Of a stretch of 64,000 nt of DNA, positions 36,845 to 45,625 are shown piece after piece (within the stretch, counting starts at the first letter, position 1; each line of letters opens with the position of its first letter). The position numbers and the translations under genes were made by a program. Source of the DNA: Cohnella candidum (GTDB taxonomy: Bacteria; Bacillota; Bacilli; Paenibacillales; Paenibacillaceae); assembly GCF_003713065.1 (NCBI RefSeq), contig NZ_CP033433.1:586001-650000 (forward strand). Direction: 5' to 3'. The notes under the pieces were generated by a model that had not been told where the DNA came from, did not search any database, and was given only the letters and a program-made list of their open reading frames with translations.

Positions 36845-38377
36845 GTGGCGCAAGCGATATTGGAGATGCGGGGAATTACCAAGACGTTCCCGGGCGTCAA
36901 AGCGCTGGAGGACGTCAACCTCTCCGTCAAGGAGGGGGAGGTTCACGCCCTTTGCGGGGAAAACGGCGCCGGGAAATCCACTTTGATGAAGGTGCTGAGC
37001 GGCGTCTATCCGCACGGCTCTTACGAGGGGGATATCCTGTTCAAGGGCCGGACCTGCGAGTTCAAAGACATCAAGCAAAGCGAGAACCTGGGCATCGTCA
37101 TCATTCACCAGGAGCTCGCGCTCATTCCGTACTTGTCCATCGCCGAAAACATCTTCCTCGGCAACGAGCAGGCCCGCAGGGGGATCATCGATTGGAACGA
37201 AACGGTCGTCCGGACGAAAGAGCTTCTTCGGACGGTCGGCTTGGAAGAAAATCCGAACACGCTCATCACGAACCTCGGCGTCGGCAAACAGCAGCTCGTC
37301 GAAATCGCCAAGGCCTTGTCCAAAAAAGTGCAGCTTCTCATCTTGGACGAACCTACGGCGGCGCTCAACGAAGAAGACAGCGACAATTTGCTCCGGTTGA
37401 TCTTGAGATTGAAGGAGCAGGGCATTTCCTCGATCATCATCTCCCACAAGCTGAACGAAATCGCGAAAGTCGCGGATTCCATCACGATCCTGCGGGACGG
37501 CAAAACGATCGAAACGCTCGATATGCGCCTTGACGAGGTGACCGAAGACAGAATCATCAAAGGAATGGTCGGGCGGGACTTGTCCCACCGGTATCCTGAG
37601 CGGGTTCCGAATATCGGAGAGACGGTCTTCGAGGTGAAGAACTGGACGGTTTACCATCCCCAGCACTTGGACCGGAAAATGATCGACGACGTCCGCTTCC
37701 ATATCCGGCGCGGGGAAATCGTCGGCATCGCCGGACTCATGGGGGCGGGCCGCACGGAATTGGCCATGAGCTTGTTCGGACGTTCGTACGGAAGCAAAAT
37801 CAGCGGAGACATTCTTAAAAACGGCAAACCGGTGCAGTTCCGGAACATCCCGGAGGCGATCGGGCACGGCGTGGCGTATGTCACCGAGGACCGGAAAAAT
37901 TTCGGGCTGGTGCTGATCGACGATATCAAACGGAACATTTCCCTCGCGAACTTGAAGCAAATTTCCCGGAGCTCGGTCGTGAATGATCAAGAGGAAGTCG
38001 TCGTGGCCGAGGAGTTCCGCCGAAAAATGAACATCAAAACGCCGAGCGTCCTCCAGAAGACAGGCAATCTAAGCGGCGGCAACCAACAGAAGGTCGTGCT
38101 CAGCAAATGGATTTTTTCCCAGCCGGACATTCTCATCCTGGATGAGCCGACCCGGGGCATCGACGTCGGAGCCAAGTTCGAAATCTATTCGATCATCCAT
38201 CAGTTGGCTGCCGAAGGCAAAGGGATTCTCCTGATTTCCTCGGAGCTGCCCGAAATCCTCGGCATGTGCGACCGGATCTATGTCATGAGCGAAGGACGCA
38301 TGACCGGCGAAGTCGAGAGACAAGACGCGTCGCAAGAGACGCTGATGAAATACATGACGAAAAGCAAGGGGGAGTGA
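36845..38377 (+). CDS. gguA: GguA-like CUT2 sugar ABC transporter ATPase
   Basis: Double-domain sugar ATPase, 510 residues. First domain: Walker [13 protein letters not shown] and Walker [14 protein letters not shown]. Second domain: degenerate Walker [14 protein letters not shown], signature [13 protein letters not shown], Walker [13 protein letters not shown]. It reads closest to the MmsA/GguA subgroup ([33 protein letters not shown]). The start is GTG at 36845; the ribosome-binding site (GGGTGAAG) is moderate. It lies between the ChvE-like binding protein and the GguB-like permease. Confidence 0.94.
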   Translation: MAQAILEMRGITKTFPGVKALEDVNLSVKEGEVHALCGENGAGKSTLMKVLSGVYPHGSYEGDILFKGRTCEFKDIKQSENLGIVIIHQELALIPYLSIAENIFLGNEQARRGIIDWNETVVRTKELLRTVGLEENPNTLITNLGVGKQQLVEIAKALSKKVQLLILDEPTAALNEEDSDNLLRLILRLKEQGISSIIISHKLNEIAKVADSITILRDGKTIETLDMRLDEVTEDRIIKGMVGRDLSHRYPERVPNIGETVFEVKNWTVYHPQHLDRKMIDDVRFHIRRGEIVGIAGLMGAGRTELAMSLFGRSYGSKISGDILKNGKPVQFRNIPEAIGHGVAYVTEDRKNFGLVLIDDIKRNISLANLKQISRSSVVNDQEEVVVAEEFRRKMNIKTPSVLQKTGNLSGGNQQKVVLSKWIFSQPDILILDEPTRGIDVGAKFEIYSIIHQLAAEGKGILLISSELPEILGMCDRIYVMSEGRMTGEVERQDASQETLMKYMTKSKGE

Positions 38378-38380
38378 ACC

Positions 38381-39541
38381 GTGGACGCCATGAAAAACCT
38401 GTTCCGAAATAACGTCCGCCAATATGGCATGATCATCGCGCTCGTGGCCATCACGATTTTGTTCCAGATTTTGTCGCACGGCATTTTGCTTAAACCTCTC
38501 AACATCACGAATTTGATCCAGCAGAACAGCTACATCCTCGTGCTGGCCATCGGCATGGTTCTCGTGATCATCACCGGGCACATCGATCTGTCGGTCGGTT
38601 CCGTGGCCGCTTTCGTCGGCTCGGTGTCCGCCATCATGATGGTCAATCACGGAATGCCGTTCGTCGTCGCGCTCGTCCTCTCCCTGCTTCTCGGGGCATT
38701 GGTGGGGGCTTGGCAAGGCTTCTGGATCGCCTATGTCCGCATTCCTTCGTTCATCGTGACGCTTGCGGGCATGCTGCTGTTCCGGGGGCTGACGATGATC
38801 GTGCTGGAAGGCAAATCGATCGCTCCGTTTCCGAAGGCGTTCCAGCGGATGAGCAACGGATTTCTGCCGGATATCGGCGGGGGTTCGCTGAATACGTTGA
38901 CGATCATCATCGGAATCGTGCTGACCGTCATCGTCATCGCGCAGGAGTGGAGATCGCGCAGAACGCAGATGAAGTACGGCTTTGACGATCTTCCGTTTCC
39001 GTTGTTCATCGCCAAATTGGCCGCCTATGCAGCCGTCATCAATATTTTCACGTATGTGCTGGCTAAGTATCGGGGCATTCCTTATATCCTGATCATCCTG
39101 TTCGTTCTCGTCGTCATTTACTCTTTTATCATGAGAAAAACGGTGATGGGCCGCCACACATACGCGCTCGGCGGAAACGAGAAAGCGGCGAAGCTGTCCG
39201 GCGTGAAAACGAAAAAAGTCACGTTCTGGGTGTTCGTCAATATGGGAGCGCTCGCCGCGTTGTCGGGGTTGATCTATGCGGCGCGTTTGAACGCAGCTAC
39301 TCCGAAGGCGGGAGTGAACTTCGAGCTGGACGCGATCGCGGCGTGCTTCATAGGAGGGGCCTCCGCATCCGGAGGCATCGGGACCGTCATGGGAGCCATC
39401 ATCGGCGGCCTGGTCATGGGCGTCATGAACAACGGCATGTCGCTGATCGGCCTCGGCATCGATTGGCAGCAAGGAATCAAAGGTCTGGTTCTGCTGCTCG
39501 CGGTCGGATTCGATATCTATAATAAAAACAAAACGGCTTGA
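38381..39541 (+). CDS. gguB: GguB-like CUT2 sugar ABC transporter permease
   Basis: 386-residue permease, longer than RbsC as is usual for GguB/XylH. Many membrane segments are present, with the family motifs LAIGMVLVIITGHIDLSVGSVAAF, RIPSFIVTLAGMLLFRGLTMIV and AACFIGGASASGGIGTV. The GTG at 38381 stands six bases after GGGGGAG, better placed than the ATG at 38390. It begins 3 bp after the ATPase stop. A strong terminator follows. A single permease dimer is expected, with chvE-gguA-gguB forming one aldose importer. Confidence 0.93.
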   Translation: MDAMKNLFRNNVRQYGMIIALVAITILFQILSHGILLKPLNITNLIQQNSYILVLAIGMVLVIITGHIDLSVGSVAAFVGSVSAIMMVNHGMPFVVALVLSLLLGALVGAWQGFWIAYVRIPSFIVTLAGMLLFRGLTMIVLEGKSIAPFPKAFQRMSNGFLPDIGGGSLNTLTIIIGIVLTVIVIAQEWRSRRTQMKYGFDDLPFPLFIAKLAAYAAVINIFTYVLAKYRGIPYILIILFVLVVIYSFIMRKTVMGRHTYALGGNEKAAKLSGVKTKKVTFWVFVNMGALAALSGLIYAARLNAATPKAGVNFELDAIAACFIGGASASGGIGTVMGAIIGGLVMGVMNNGMSLIGLGIDWQQGIKGLVLLLAVGFDIYNKNKTA

Positions 39542-39559
39542 TTCAGCCGTTTCGCGAGG

Positions 39560-39586
39560 CGCCCTTCCTGCGGGAAGGGCGTTTTT
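39560..39586. terminator. Terminator between gguB-like and ccdC-like genes
   Basis: CGCCCTTCC pairs with GGAAGGGCG, followed by TTTTTATG on the plus strand. It lies between convergent genes and ends 4 bp before the stop of the minus-strand gene. Confidence 0.85.
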
Positions 39587-39589
39587 ATG

Positions 39590-40069
39590 TTATTCGGCGG
39601 CGTAAGACCGGCTAAGCAGCAAGCGGCGGAATTTGATGAACGAAGCGATTCTCCACGGAAGGAGGTAACCGAACGCGACCGTCATGAACAATGCCATGAG
39701 CGCTTGCGGATCCATGCCGGACAACTCCCGGCGAAGGACGAACCGGATGATCAGGATGCCGAGGAAAGCCGCAATGAATCCCCAGTTTTTGCGTGCGTAA
39801 ATCAGGTTGTCTTCCCTGACCTCGTAATTGGTCGTCCAGATGAGCGGGATCGAGAACAGGATGCCGAGTCCGAAGGCGGCGCCGAATTCCCATGCCGGTA
39901 CGTTCACATTCGGGTTCAAAATCATCGACAATGCCGGAAGCAAGAAGATGAGTGGGATCAGCAGCCGGGTGCCGTTCCCCCGGATCGGGCGATACATGCT
40001 TTTCGTTCTTCTCCACAATACCAATGCCGCAATCAGCGCGATAACTACGTAAATCGAACTTCCGTTCAT
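39590..40069 (-). CDS. CcdC/DUF1453-like integral membrane protein
   Basis: 159-residue membrane protein with five predicted hydrophobic segments (IYVVIALIAALVLWRR, LLIPLIFLLPALSMIL, GAAFGLGILFSIPLIW, GFIAAFLGILIIRFVL, LMALFMTVAFGYLLPWR). The RPIRGNGTRLLIPL, SIPLIWTTNYEVRE and LPWRIASFIKFRRL pattern matches the CcdC/DUF1453 family, of which the B. subtilis member lies in a cytochrome c biogenesis locus. No other cytochrome gene is nearby, so function is uncertain. I chose the ATG at 40069 with AAGGTGG at nine bases over the GTG four codons upstream. Confidence 0.75.
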   Translation of the reverse strand: MNGSSIYVVIALIAALVLWRRTKSMYRPIRGNGTRLLIPLIFLLPALSMILNPNVNVPAWEFGAAFGLGILFSIPLIWTTNYEVREDNLIYARKNWGFIAAFLGILIIRFVLRRELSGMDPQALMALFMTVAFGYLLPWRIASFIKFRRLLLSRSYAAE

Positions 40070-40240
40070 TTTCCGAACCACCTTGTATCGTTGATGTTTC
40101 TATCATAAAGAATGCGGCCGGACCGTCATAGTGACAAACGTAATCAATTCCAGGTGAGATCAATCAAGGTTGTTCCCTTCACAGGAGCAGCCTTGTTGTC
40201 GTTTCGCAGCTGCCGGATCGATGGGGTGGGGAGAACGCGA

Positions 40241-40273
40241 AAGACGCTAGTCCTTCTTGAGGACTAGCGTCTT
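40241..40273. terminator. Terminator after the glycosylase gene
   Basis: AAGACGCTAGTCCT pairs perfectly with AGGACTAGCGTCTT around a 5-nt loop. It lies just beyond the stop of the minus-strand glycosylase gene. The T tract is short on either strand. Confidence 0.7.
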
Positions 40274-40290
40274 CTTTGTCGTAGATAGAG

Positions 40291-40902
40291 TTAACGTCCC
40301 GGCCGCTTGAAGTCCATGCGCGCTTGTTCTGCGATCGGCCGCATCGCGCACTCCTCGGCGTGATCGTTGATGAGACCCATCGCCTGCATGAGGGCATACA
40401 TCGTCGTGGGGCCGACGAATTTAAAGCCTCGCTTTTTCAGCTCTTTCGACAGCGCGATGGAAGCTTCCGAGGTTGACGCGGTTTGCGGTTTGGCGAGCTT
40501 GTCTTCGGCAGGCTCATAGCGCCAGAAGAAAGCCGCCAGCGATCCTTCCCGTTGAACCAGCTCTTGCGCACGCCGCGCGTTGTTGATGACGGCCTCGATT
40601 TTGCCGCGATGGCGGACGATCCCCGCATCGTGAAGCAGACGCTCGACATCTCGCTCGGTATATTGCGCGATCTTATCGTAATCAAAATGATCGAACGCAG
40701 CGCGGAAGTTTTCGCGTTTTTCGAGAATCGTACGCCAGCTGAGGCCGGATTGAAAACCTTCCAGGCTGAGCTTCTCGAATAAGCGGCGGTCGTCCCCGAC
40801 CGGAAAACCCCATTCGCGATCGTGATAGTCGAGATATTCCGGCGTTGCCGCGCACCATCGGCAGCGCGGCTTGCCGTCGGGACCTGTGAAGGTCATGGAC
40901 AT
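40291..40902 (-). CDS. tag: DNA-3-methyladenine glycosylase I
   Basis: Base-excision repair enzyme that removes 3-methyladenine. 203 residues (E. coli Tag is 187). The zinc site of the family is complete: Cys14 (CRWC), His27 (YHDREWG), and the His and Cys of NDHAEEC near the C terminus with the same spacing as E. coli His175/Cys179. The HhH-like core is seen in FEKLSLEGFQSGLSWRTILEKRENFRAAF and FKFVGPTTMYALMQAMGLINDH. It sits 11 bp after the stop of the ABC exporter gene on the same strand, possibly read through from that operon. Confidence 0.96.
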   Translation of the reverse strand: MSMTFTGPDGKPRCRWCAATPEYLDYHDREWGFPVGDDRRLFEKLSLEGFQSGLSWRTILEKRENFRAAFDHFDYDKIAQYTERDVERLLHDAGIVRHRGKIEAVINNARRAQELVQREGSLAAFFWRYEPAEDKLAKPQTASTSEASIALSKELKKRGFKFVGPTTMYALMQAMGLINDHAEECAMRPIAEQARMDFKRPGR

Positions 40903-40913
40903 GGGTATTCTCC

Positions 40914-42689
40914 TTAAGCTTCCATCTTCTGCGCCGTATAAAGGCGGTAGTATAGACCGCGGCGCGCGATCAACTCGTCATGCGAACCGCTTTCGGCAAC
41001 GCCTTTGTTCGAGACGTACATGATGCGGTCGCAATTTTTCACGGTGGACAGCCGGTGCGCGATGATGAACGAGGTGCGTCCCTTGAGCAGCTCGTTCAGA
41101 CCTTGCTGCAGAAGCCGCTCGGTCTTGGCGTCGATCGAGGAGGTGGCTTCGTCCAAGATCAGGATGCGGGGATCGGCGAGAAGCGTCCTCGCGAAGGAAA
41201 TCAGCTGCCGTTGACCCTGCGAGAGCTTCGAACCCCGCTCGTTCACTTCCGTCAGATAACCTTGCTCGAACTCGCGGATGAACTCGTCGGCGCACACGGT
41301 CTTGGCGGCCGCGATCACTTCTTCCTCGGTAGCGTCGAGACGGCCGTACCGGATGTTGTCGAGAATCGTGCCGGAGAAAATGAAGCTGTCCTGCAGCATG
41401 ATGCCCATCTGGCTGCGCAAGGACTTAAGCGTAACCTGCGAAATGTCGTGGCCGTCGATTAGAATGCGTCCGCCGCTGAGGTCGTAGAAGCGGGAGATTA
41501 AGTTGACGACCGTCGTCTTGCCCGCGCCAGTCGGTCCGACCAAGGCGATGCTCTCTCCCGGCATGATGTCGAAAGAGAGGTTTTCCAGAATCGTGTTCCC
41601 CGCGTCGTAACCGAAGGTGACGTCGTCGAAGGTCACGTTGCCGCTGATGGCAGGCAGGGCTTTCGCTCCCGGAGCGTCCTTGATCGTCACCGGCTCATCC
41701 AGCGTTTCGAAAATCCGCTCCAAATAAGCGACACCGTTAATGAAGCCGTTGTATAGGTTGGACAGGTTCAGAATCGGCTGCCAGAAGCGGGCGGCATAGC
41801 TGCTCATGGCGAGAATGACGCCGAAGGTCACGTCCTCGGGACTGAGCGCGAGCAAACCGATGAGATAGATCAGCGTGATGACGACCGTGGCCAAATTATC
41901 GACAGTAAACGGGATCAAGGCGTTATAGCGCAGCGCCTTCATCCATTCCGTGCGGAAATTGGCGGCCAGCCGCGTGAAAATGCCCTCGTTGTGCTGCTCG
42001 CGGGAGAAAATCTGCGTGACGCCGATGCCGGTGATGCTTTCCTGCGTATAGGCGTTCAGGTTGGAGTTTTTATTGGAAACCGCCTGCCAAGCCCGCCGCT
42101 GCTTGTTTTTAATCAACAGCATAATGCCGAGGAAAACGGGAAGACCCGCCAAGGTGATGAACGAGAGCCGAACATCCACGGCGAACATGAATGCGGCGAT
42201 GAAGATCAGGTTCACGATTTCCAGGATGAAGTTGATGATGCCGTTGGAAAGCACGTCCGATACCGAGTTGACGTAGTTCACGATCCGGATCAGGATTTTG
42301 CCTTGCGGACGGTCGTCGTAGTATTTGAAAGGCAACTGCTGTAAGTGTTTAAACAAATCCGTACGAATCTCGAAAATGATTTTTTGCCCGACTTTCGTCA
42401 TGATTCGGGAGCGAAGCGTCGCCAGAACGACGCTGACCACGATCGTCAAGAGCACCAGCGCCGACCATCCGACCAGCGGCCACTCGGCTTTCGCGGGAAT
42501 GGTCACGTCGACGGCATGCTGCATGATCAGAGGAGCAGAGAGTCCGATCGCCGCCGACAGCGCGCTGAGAACGAACGCGAGGATCATGGGTTTGCGCTGC
42601 CGGTTGATGTACACCATCGCCCGCTTGAAATGCCTGATATCGAAAGGGGACTCCAGGTTTTCGTCAATGTCGAATTTATTACGCGCCAT
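40914..42689 (-). CDS. ABC exporter half-transporter, second subunit (BmrD/YheH-like position)
   Basis: 591-residue fused membrane/ATPase exporter subunit. Six membrane segments lie in residues about 35-310 (for example MILAFVLSALSAAIGLSAPLIM). The nucleotide-binding domain has Walker A LVGPTGAGKTTVVNL, signature LSQGQRQLISFAR and Walker B ILILDEATSSIDAKTE with the catalytic Glu. Its ATG overlaps the end of the partner gene by 11 bp. This subunit keeps the catalytic Glu while its partner lacks it, so one ATP site of the heterodimer would be competent and one degenerate, as in BmrCD/TM287-288. The substrate is unknown, with multidrug export the likely class. Confidence 0.93.
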   Translation of the reverse strand: MARNKFDIDENLESPFDIRHFKRAMVYINRQRKPMILAFVLSALSAAIGLSAPLIMQHAVDVTIPAKAEWPLVGWSALVLLTIVVSVVLATLRSRIMTKVGQKIIFEIRTDLFKHLQQLPFKYYDDRPQGKILIRIVNYVNSVSDVLSNGIINFILEIVNLIFIAAFMFAVDVRLSFITLAGLPVFLGIMLLIKNKQRRAWQAVSNKNSNLNAYTQESITGIGVTQIFSREQHNEGIFTRLAANFRTEWMKALRYNALIPFTVDNLATVVITLIYLIGLLALSPEDVTFGVILAMSSYAARFWQPILNLSNLYNGFINGVAYLERIFETLDEPVTIKDAPGAKALPAISGNVTFDDVTFGYDAGNTILENLSFDIMPGESIALVGPTGAGKTTVVNLISRFYDLSGGRILIDGHDISQVTLKSLRSQMGIMLQDSFIFSGTILDNIRYGRLDATEEEVIAAAKTVCADEFIREFEQGYLTEVNERGSKLSQGQRQLISFARTLLADPRILILDEATSSIDAKTERLLQQGLNELLKGRTSFIIAHRLSTVKNCDRIMYVSNKGVAESGSHDELIARRGLYYRLYTAQKMEA

Positions 42690-44451
42690 GGGCGGTCACC
42701 TGCCTTCCGATGCCTTCGTTCTGAAGCATGAACACTTCATAATAATATCCCCGCTGGGCCAGCAGCTCGGCGTGGGTGCCTTGCTCGACGAGGCGTCCGC
42801 CGTCCAGAATGAGGATGCGGTCGGCTTTCGCGGTGGTCGATACGCGCTGGGCGATGATGATCTTCGTGCTTTGAAAATCCAAATCGCGAAGGCTTTGCTG
42901 GATGTGCGTCTCCGTTTCGAGATCGACGGCGGACGTCGTATCGTCCAGGATCAGGATCGGACGGCGGACCGCCATAGCGCGCGCCAGAGCGATGCGCTGT
43001 TTCTGCCCGCCGGACAGGCCGACTCCGCGTTCGCCGACGATCGTGTCGTAGCCTTCCGGCATTTTCACGATGAAATCATGCGCGGCGGCGAGCCTGGCAT
43101 AGTGCTGCGTGTCCTCCTCCGGAAGGTCGGGCTCGCCGTAAGCGACGTTCCCGTCGATCGTGTCGGAGAACAGGAGCACGTCCTGCGTCGCGATGCCGAT
43201 GTTCGCCCGAAGCTCATCCAGCTCCAGTTCCCGAACGTCCACGCCGTCGACCAGCACGCGCCCTTCCGAAACGTCATAGAAACGCGGGATGAGATTGACG
43301 ATCGTCGTTTTCCCCGATCCGGTGGAGCCCATGATGGCGACGGTTTCGCCCGGTTGAACCGTAAAGCTCACGTCATGCAAGACCGTCGCTTCTTCATATT
43401 TGAAGCTGACGCGGTCGAACCGGATGTGACCTTCATATCGGCGCTTGTTCCCGCTCCGGTGCTCGTTGGCGATTTTCGGTTTAGCGTAGTAGATTTCCTG
43501 GATTTTCGCCAAGCTGGCGAAGAAACGCTGAAAATCGTTGATGATCATGCCGATGTTCCGCATCGGGTTCGAGACGGCCCAGATCAGGGAAGAGAACGCA
43601 GCATATTCGCCGAAGGTGATTCTTCCGTTCATGACGAAAAGGCCGCCAACCAGCATGAGGATCACGTTGAAGGCTTGCGCGAAGGTCTCCAAGAAGGGGA
43701 AGTAGTCCAGCCACACCATGGCCGCCGCTTGGTTTGCCTTCGAGAAGTCTGCGTTCTTGGCCGTGAATTTCTCGACCTCGTATTCCTCGCGGGCGAACGC
43801 TTTGACGACTCGGTTGCCCGCGATGTTTTCCTGGGTGGTCGAGTTGAGCTGCGAAAGCCGCTGGCGCAGATCCACATACATCGGACGGACCCGCTTGGCG
43901 AAGAGGAAGGCCACGACGAAAATCGGAGGCGCCAGAAGGAGCAGCCACAGCGTCAGCTCCGCGTCGATGGCGAAGAAATAGACCACCGCGGCCGCGAAGA
44001 TCGTGAGAGATTCGATGATCGTCTTGATGATCCACGCAAGCGAGTGCCGAACCATGTCCAAGTCGCCGGTCATTTTCGTCATCAGGTCGCCGGTGCGGTT
44101 GCGGTCGTAATATTCCATGTCCTGGCCTTGAATCTTGTTGTAGAGATAAATCCGGACGCGGTAGAGCATGTTTTGCGAAGCCCGTTCGTACTGCATCGTG
44201 GTGAAATAGGCAAGTCCGGTACGCAGCAGCGAAAAACCTACCATGCCGACACAGAGCCAGATCAGAAGGCCGCGCTGCTGAACCAAATTCTCTTTCGCGG
44301 ACCCGCCGGAAATGAAAGTGTCGATCAAGCGCTGGCTTAGGTAGGGATTGATGATCGTGAGAGAGGAACCGATCACGGAGAGACACAGCGCCCAAATATA
44401 GCGCGCCCGGTTTCCCTGGAGATTGTTCCACAGCCATTTCAGTTCTAACAT
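42679..44451 (-). CDS. ABC exporter half-transporter, first subunit (BmrC/YheI-like)
   Basis: 590-residue fused membrane/ATPase exporter subunit. Membrane domain at residues about 15-300 (YIWALCLSVIGSSLTIINPYL). Nucleotide-binding domain: Walker A IMGSTGSGKTTIVNL, signature LSGGQKQRIALAR, Walker B ILILDDTTSAVD. The catalytic Glu is replaced by Asp, the hallmark of the degenerate-site subunit of heterodimeric exporters such as BmrC. I use the ATG at 44451, nine bases after AAGGA; the GTG two codons upstream lies inside the leader. It overlaps the downstream partner gene by 11 bp, so assembly is probably cotranslational. Confidence 0.93.
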   Translation of the reverse strand: MLELKWLWNNLQGNRARYIWALCLSVIGSSLTIINPYLSQRLIDTFISGGSAKENLVQQRGLLIWLCVGMVGFSLLRTGLAYFTTMQYERASQNMLYRVRIYLYNKIQGQDMEYYDRNRTGDLMTKMTGDLDMVRHSLAWIIKTIIESLTIFAAAVVYFFAIDAELTLWLLLLAPPIFVVAFLFAKRVRPMYVDLRQRLSQLNSTTQENIAGNRVVKAFAREEYEVEKFTAKNADFSKANQAAAMVWLDYFPFLETFAQAFNVILMLVGGLFVMNGRITFGEYAAFSSLIWAVSNPMRNIGMIINDFQRFFASLAKIQEIYYAKPKIANEHRSGNKRRYEGHIRFDRVSFKYEEATVLHDVSFTVQPGETVAIMGSTGSGKTTIVNLIPRFYDVSEGRVLVDGVDVRELELDELRANIGIATQDVLLFSDTIDGNVAYGEPDLPEEDTQHYARLAAAHDFIVKMPEGYDTIVGERGVGLSGGQKQRIALARAMAVRRPILILDDTTSAVDLETETHIQQSLRDLDFQSTKIIIAQRVSTTAKADRILILDGGRLVEQGTHAELLAQRGYYYEVFMLQNEGIGRQVTAHGA

Positions 44452-44496
44452 GTTCACCTGTCCTTTTAGTCTTGTTGCGAATTGTTCAATATATCG

Positions 44497-44525
44497 ATAC
44501 TAGCACGTTGCTCCCCGTTTCCCAA
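44497..44525 (-). promoter_or_regulatory. Putative promoter of the ABC exporter operon
   Basis: On the minus strand TTGGGA and TAGTAT are separated by 17 bp, 46 bp before the exporter start. The palindrome TATCGATA overlaps the -10 and could bind a regulator. Confidence 0.5.
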
Positions 44526-44653
44526 TATAAAAATCCGCCATATTTATTTAAATTCGAGGATCCGCTAAATCTCTTGAATAGAGAACATGTGTTCGCATAT
44601 AATAATGGTATATGAGGACCAAACTGAACGATTTGCATCTTGGAGGGTTCCGA

Positions 44654-44791
44654 ATGATGGATCAGCAAGGTAAACGGAAGAGCGAAGTCAAAATCGTCGA
44701 ATGCTTTCATTGCATGTCCCAGTTTCCCGTACCGATTCAAGCGGGGTGTACCATTTGCCCGACATGCGGTCAGAAATCCTGCTCGGAATGA
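44654..44791 (+). CDS. Small zinc-ribbon protein, 45 residues
   Basis: A short gene of 45 codons with a good ribosome-binding site (GGAGGG, seven bases before the first of two ATGs). The product has six cysteines arranged CFHC (17, 20), CTIC-PTC (32, 35, 38) and a further Cys43, which look like a zinc ribbon or rubredoxin-like knuckle. The N terminus is Lys/Arg-rich. It is divergent from the exporter operon and convergent with the spore-protein gene, with a terminator 17 bp after its stop. I do not recognise a named family; a nucleic-acid or protein-binding role is only a guess. Confidence 0.65.
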   Translation: MMDQQGKRKSEVKIVECFHCMSQFPVPIQAGCTICPTCGQKSCSE

Positions 44792-44807
44792 TGGAACACA
44801 AAACAAA

Positions 44808-44830
44808 AACGCAGCCGATTCGGCTGCGTT
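44808..44830. terminator. Terminator shared by zinc-ribbon and spore-protein genes
   Basis: AACGCAGCCGA and TCGGCTGCGTT form a compact palindrome; read on the minus strand it is followed by TTTTTGTTTT, an excellent terminator for the spore-protein gene. The same stem recurs beside the tRNA at 62139 and 62410. Confidence 0.85.
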
Positions 44831-44844
44831 ACTTGTATGTAGAG

Positions 44845-45057
44845 CTAAATTCTGTTCGCCATTTGCTGTTCGGCGATTAAGACCAACCTTCGGACAATGT
44901 TCCCGCCGATCGCGCCGGCTTCCCGAGTGAGCAAATTGCCGTAATATCCGTCTTGAGAAAGCGTGATTCCCAGCTCCTGAGCCACTTCGTACTTGAGCAT
45001 TTCCAAAGCTCGTTCAGCACCGGGAATAACGAGTCGATTACTCCTTCTGCGGGACAT
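44845..45057 (-). CDS. Alpha/beta-type small acid-soluble spore protein
   Basis: 70-residue DNA-binding spore protein that coats and protects DNA in dormant spores. The germination-protease region is recognisable (LKYEVAQELGI, matching the family's K-x-E-[IV]-A pattern). The second conserved block is GNLLTREAGAIGGNIVRRLV. I chose the ATG at 45057, with AGAGGTGA six bases upstream, over a 24-residue N-terminal extension that is not family-like. It implies that the organism sporulates. A strong terminator follows. Confidence 0.93.
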   Translation of the reverse strand: MSRRRSNRLVIPGAERALEMLKYEVAQELGITLSQDGYYGNLLTREAGAIGGNIVRRLVLIAEQQMANRI

Positions 45058-45142
45058 GAGGTTCACCTCTGTTTTTTTCTTATTCTGCTTCCTTGGCTTA
45101 CCTCTTATACATTCATATGACAATTTCAAGGAGGTATCGGAG

Positions 45143-45559
45143 ATGAAAATCAGCGCGCTCGTACGGAACCGGGAAGGCGAACATCAGGTCAGATTGCGCA
45201 CGAACGACAATGTCCATACCCTGGAGATTTCCCCCAAGCCGACAGGGTCAGGGTCAAGCGTAAACGGAGGCGAGCTGCTCTTTTTGGCCTTATCCACCTG
45301 CTATTGTAATGACATCTATAGAGAAGCGGCGAAAAGGGGCATTCGAATCCAATCCGTGGAAGTGGAGGTAACGGGTGAGTTCGGAGCCGAAGGCGAACCG
45401 GCAACGAATGTGCGTTACCGCGCCAAGATTGAAGCGAATGCCAGCGAAGAAGACATCCGTTCGCTTGGCCTTGAGACGGATCGCCTTACCGAGATTCAGA
45501 ACACTTTACGCGTCGGCACGCGGGTGACGTTGGATGAGATTGACGCCGTATCCGTGTGA
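45143..45559 (+). CDS. OsmC/Ohr-family protein
   Basis: 138 residues of the OsmC fold (VRNREGEHQVRLRTNDNVHTLEI, NGGELLFLALSTCYCNDIYREAAKRGI, VEVEVTGEFGAEGEPATNVRYRAKIEANA). OsmC/Ohr proteins reduce organic hydroperoxides using two cysteines. Here only the Cys-Tyr-Cys of STCYCND is present in the usual second-cysteine position and no first-site cysteine is obvious, so peroxidase activity is doubtful. The ATG at 45143 has AGGAGG upstream and lies 85 bp from the divergent spore-protein start. Confidence 0.85.
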   Translation: MKISALVRNREGEHQVRLRTNDNVHTLEISPKPTGSGSSVNGGELLFLALSTCYCNDIYREAAKRGIRIQSVEVEVTGEFGAEGEPATNVRYRAKIEANASEEDIRSLGLETDRLTEIQNTLRVGTRVTLDEIDAVSV

Positions 45560-45589
45560 AGCGCAGACTCGGTTTTCCGCCTGGCATTC

Positions 45590-45618
45590 TTGACATTTTA
45601 TTCCTCATGCTTTACTTT
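45590..45618 (+). promoter_or_regulatory. Promoter of the arsR-like gene, possibly leaderless
   Basis: TTGACA at 45590-45595, 17 bp spacer, TACTTT at 45613-45618. The ATG of the regulator lies only eight bases after the -10, so transcription would begin at or next to the start codon. Confidence 0.5.
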
Positions 45619-45625
45619 AAACCAT

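Noticed and set aside
42325..44340. 671-codon plus-strand open frame
   Set aside because: Antisense to the heterodimeric ABC exporter genes, which carry complete Walker and signature motifs.
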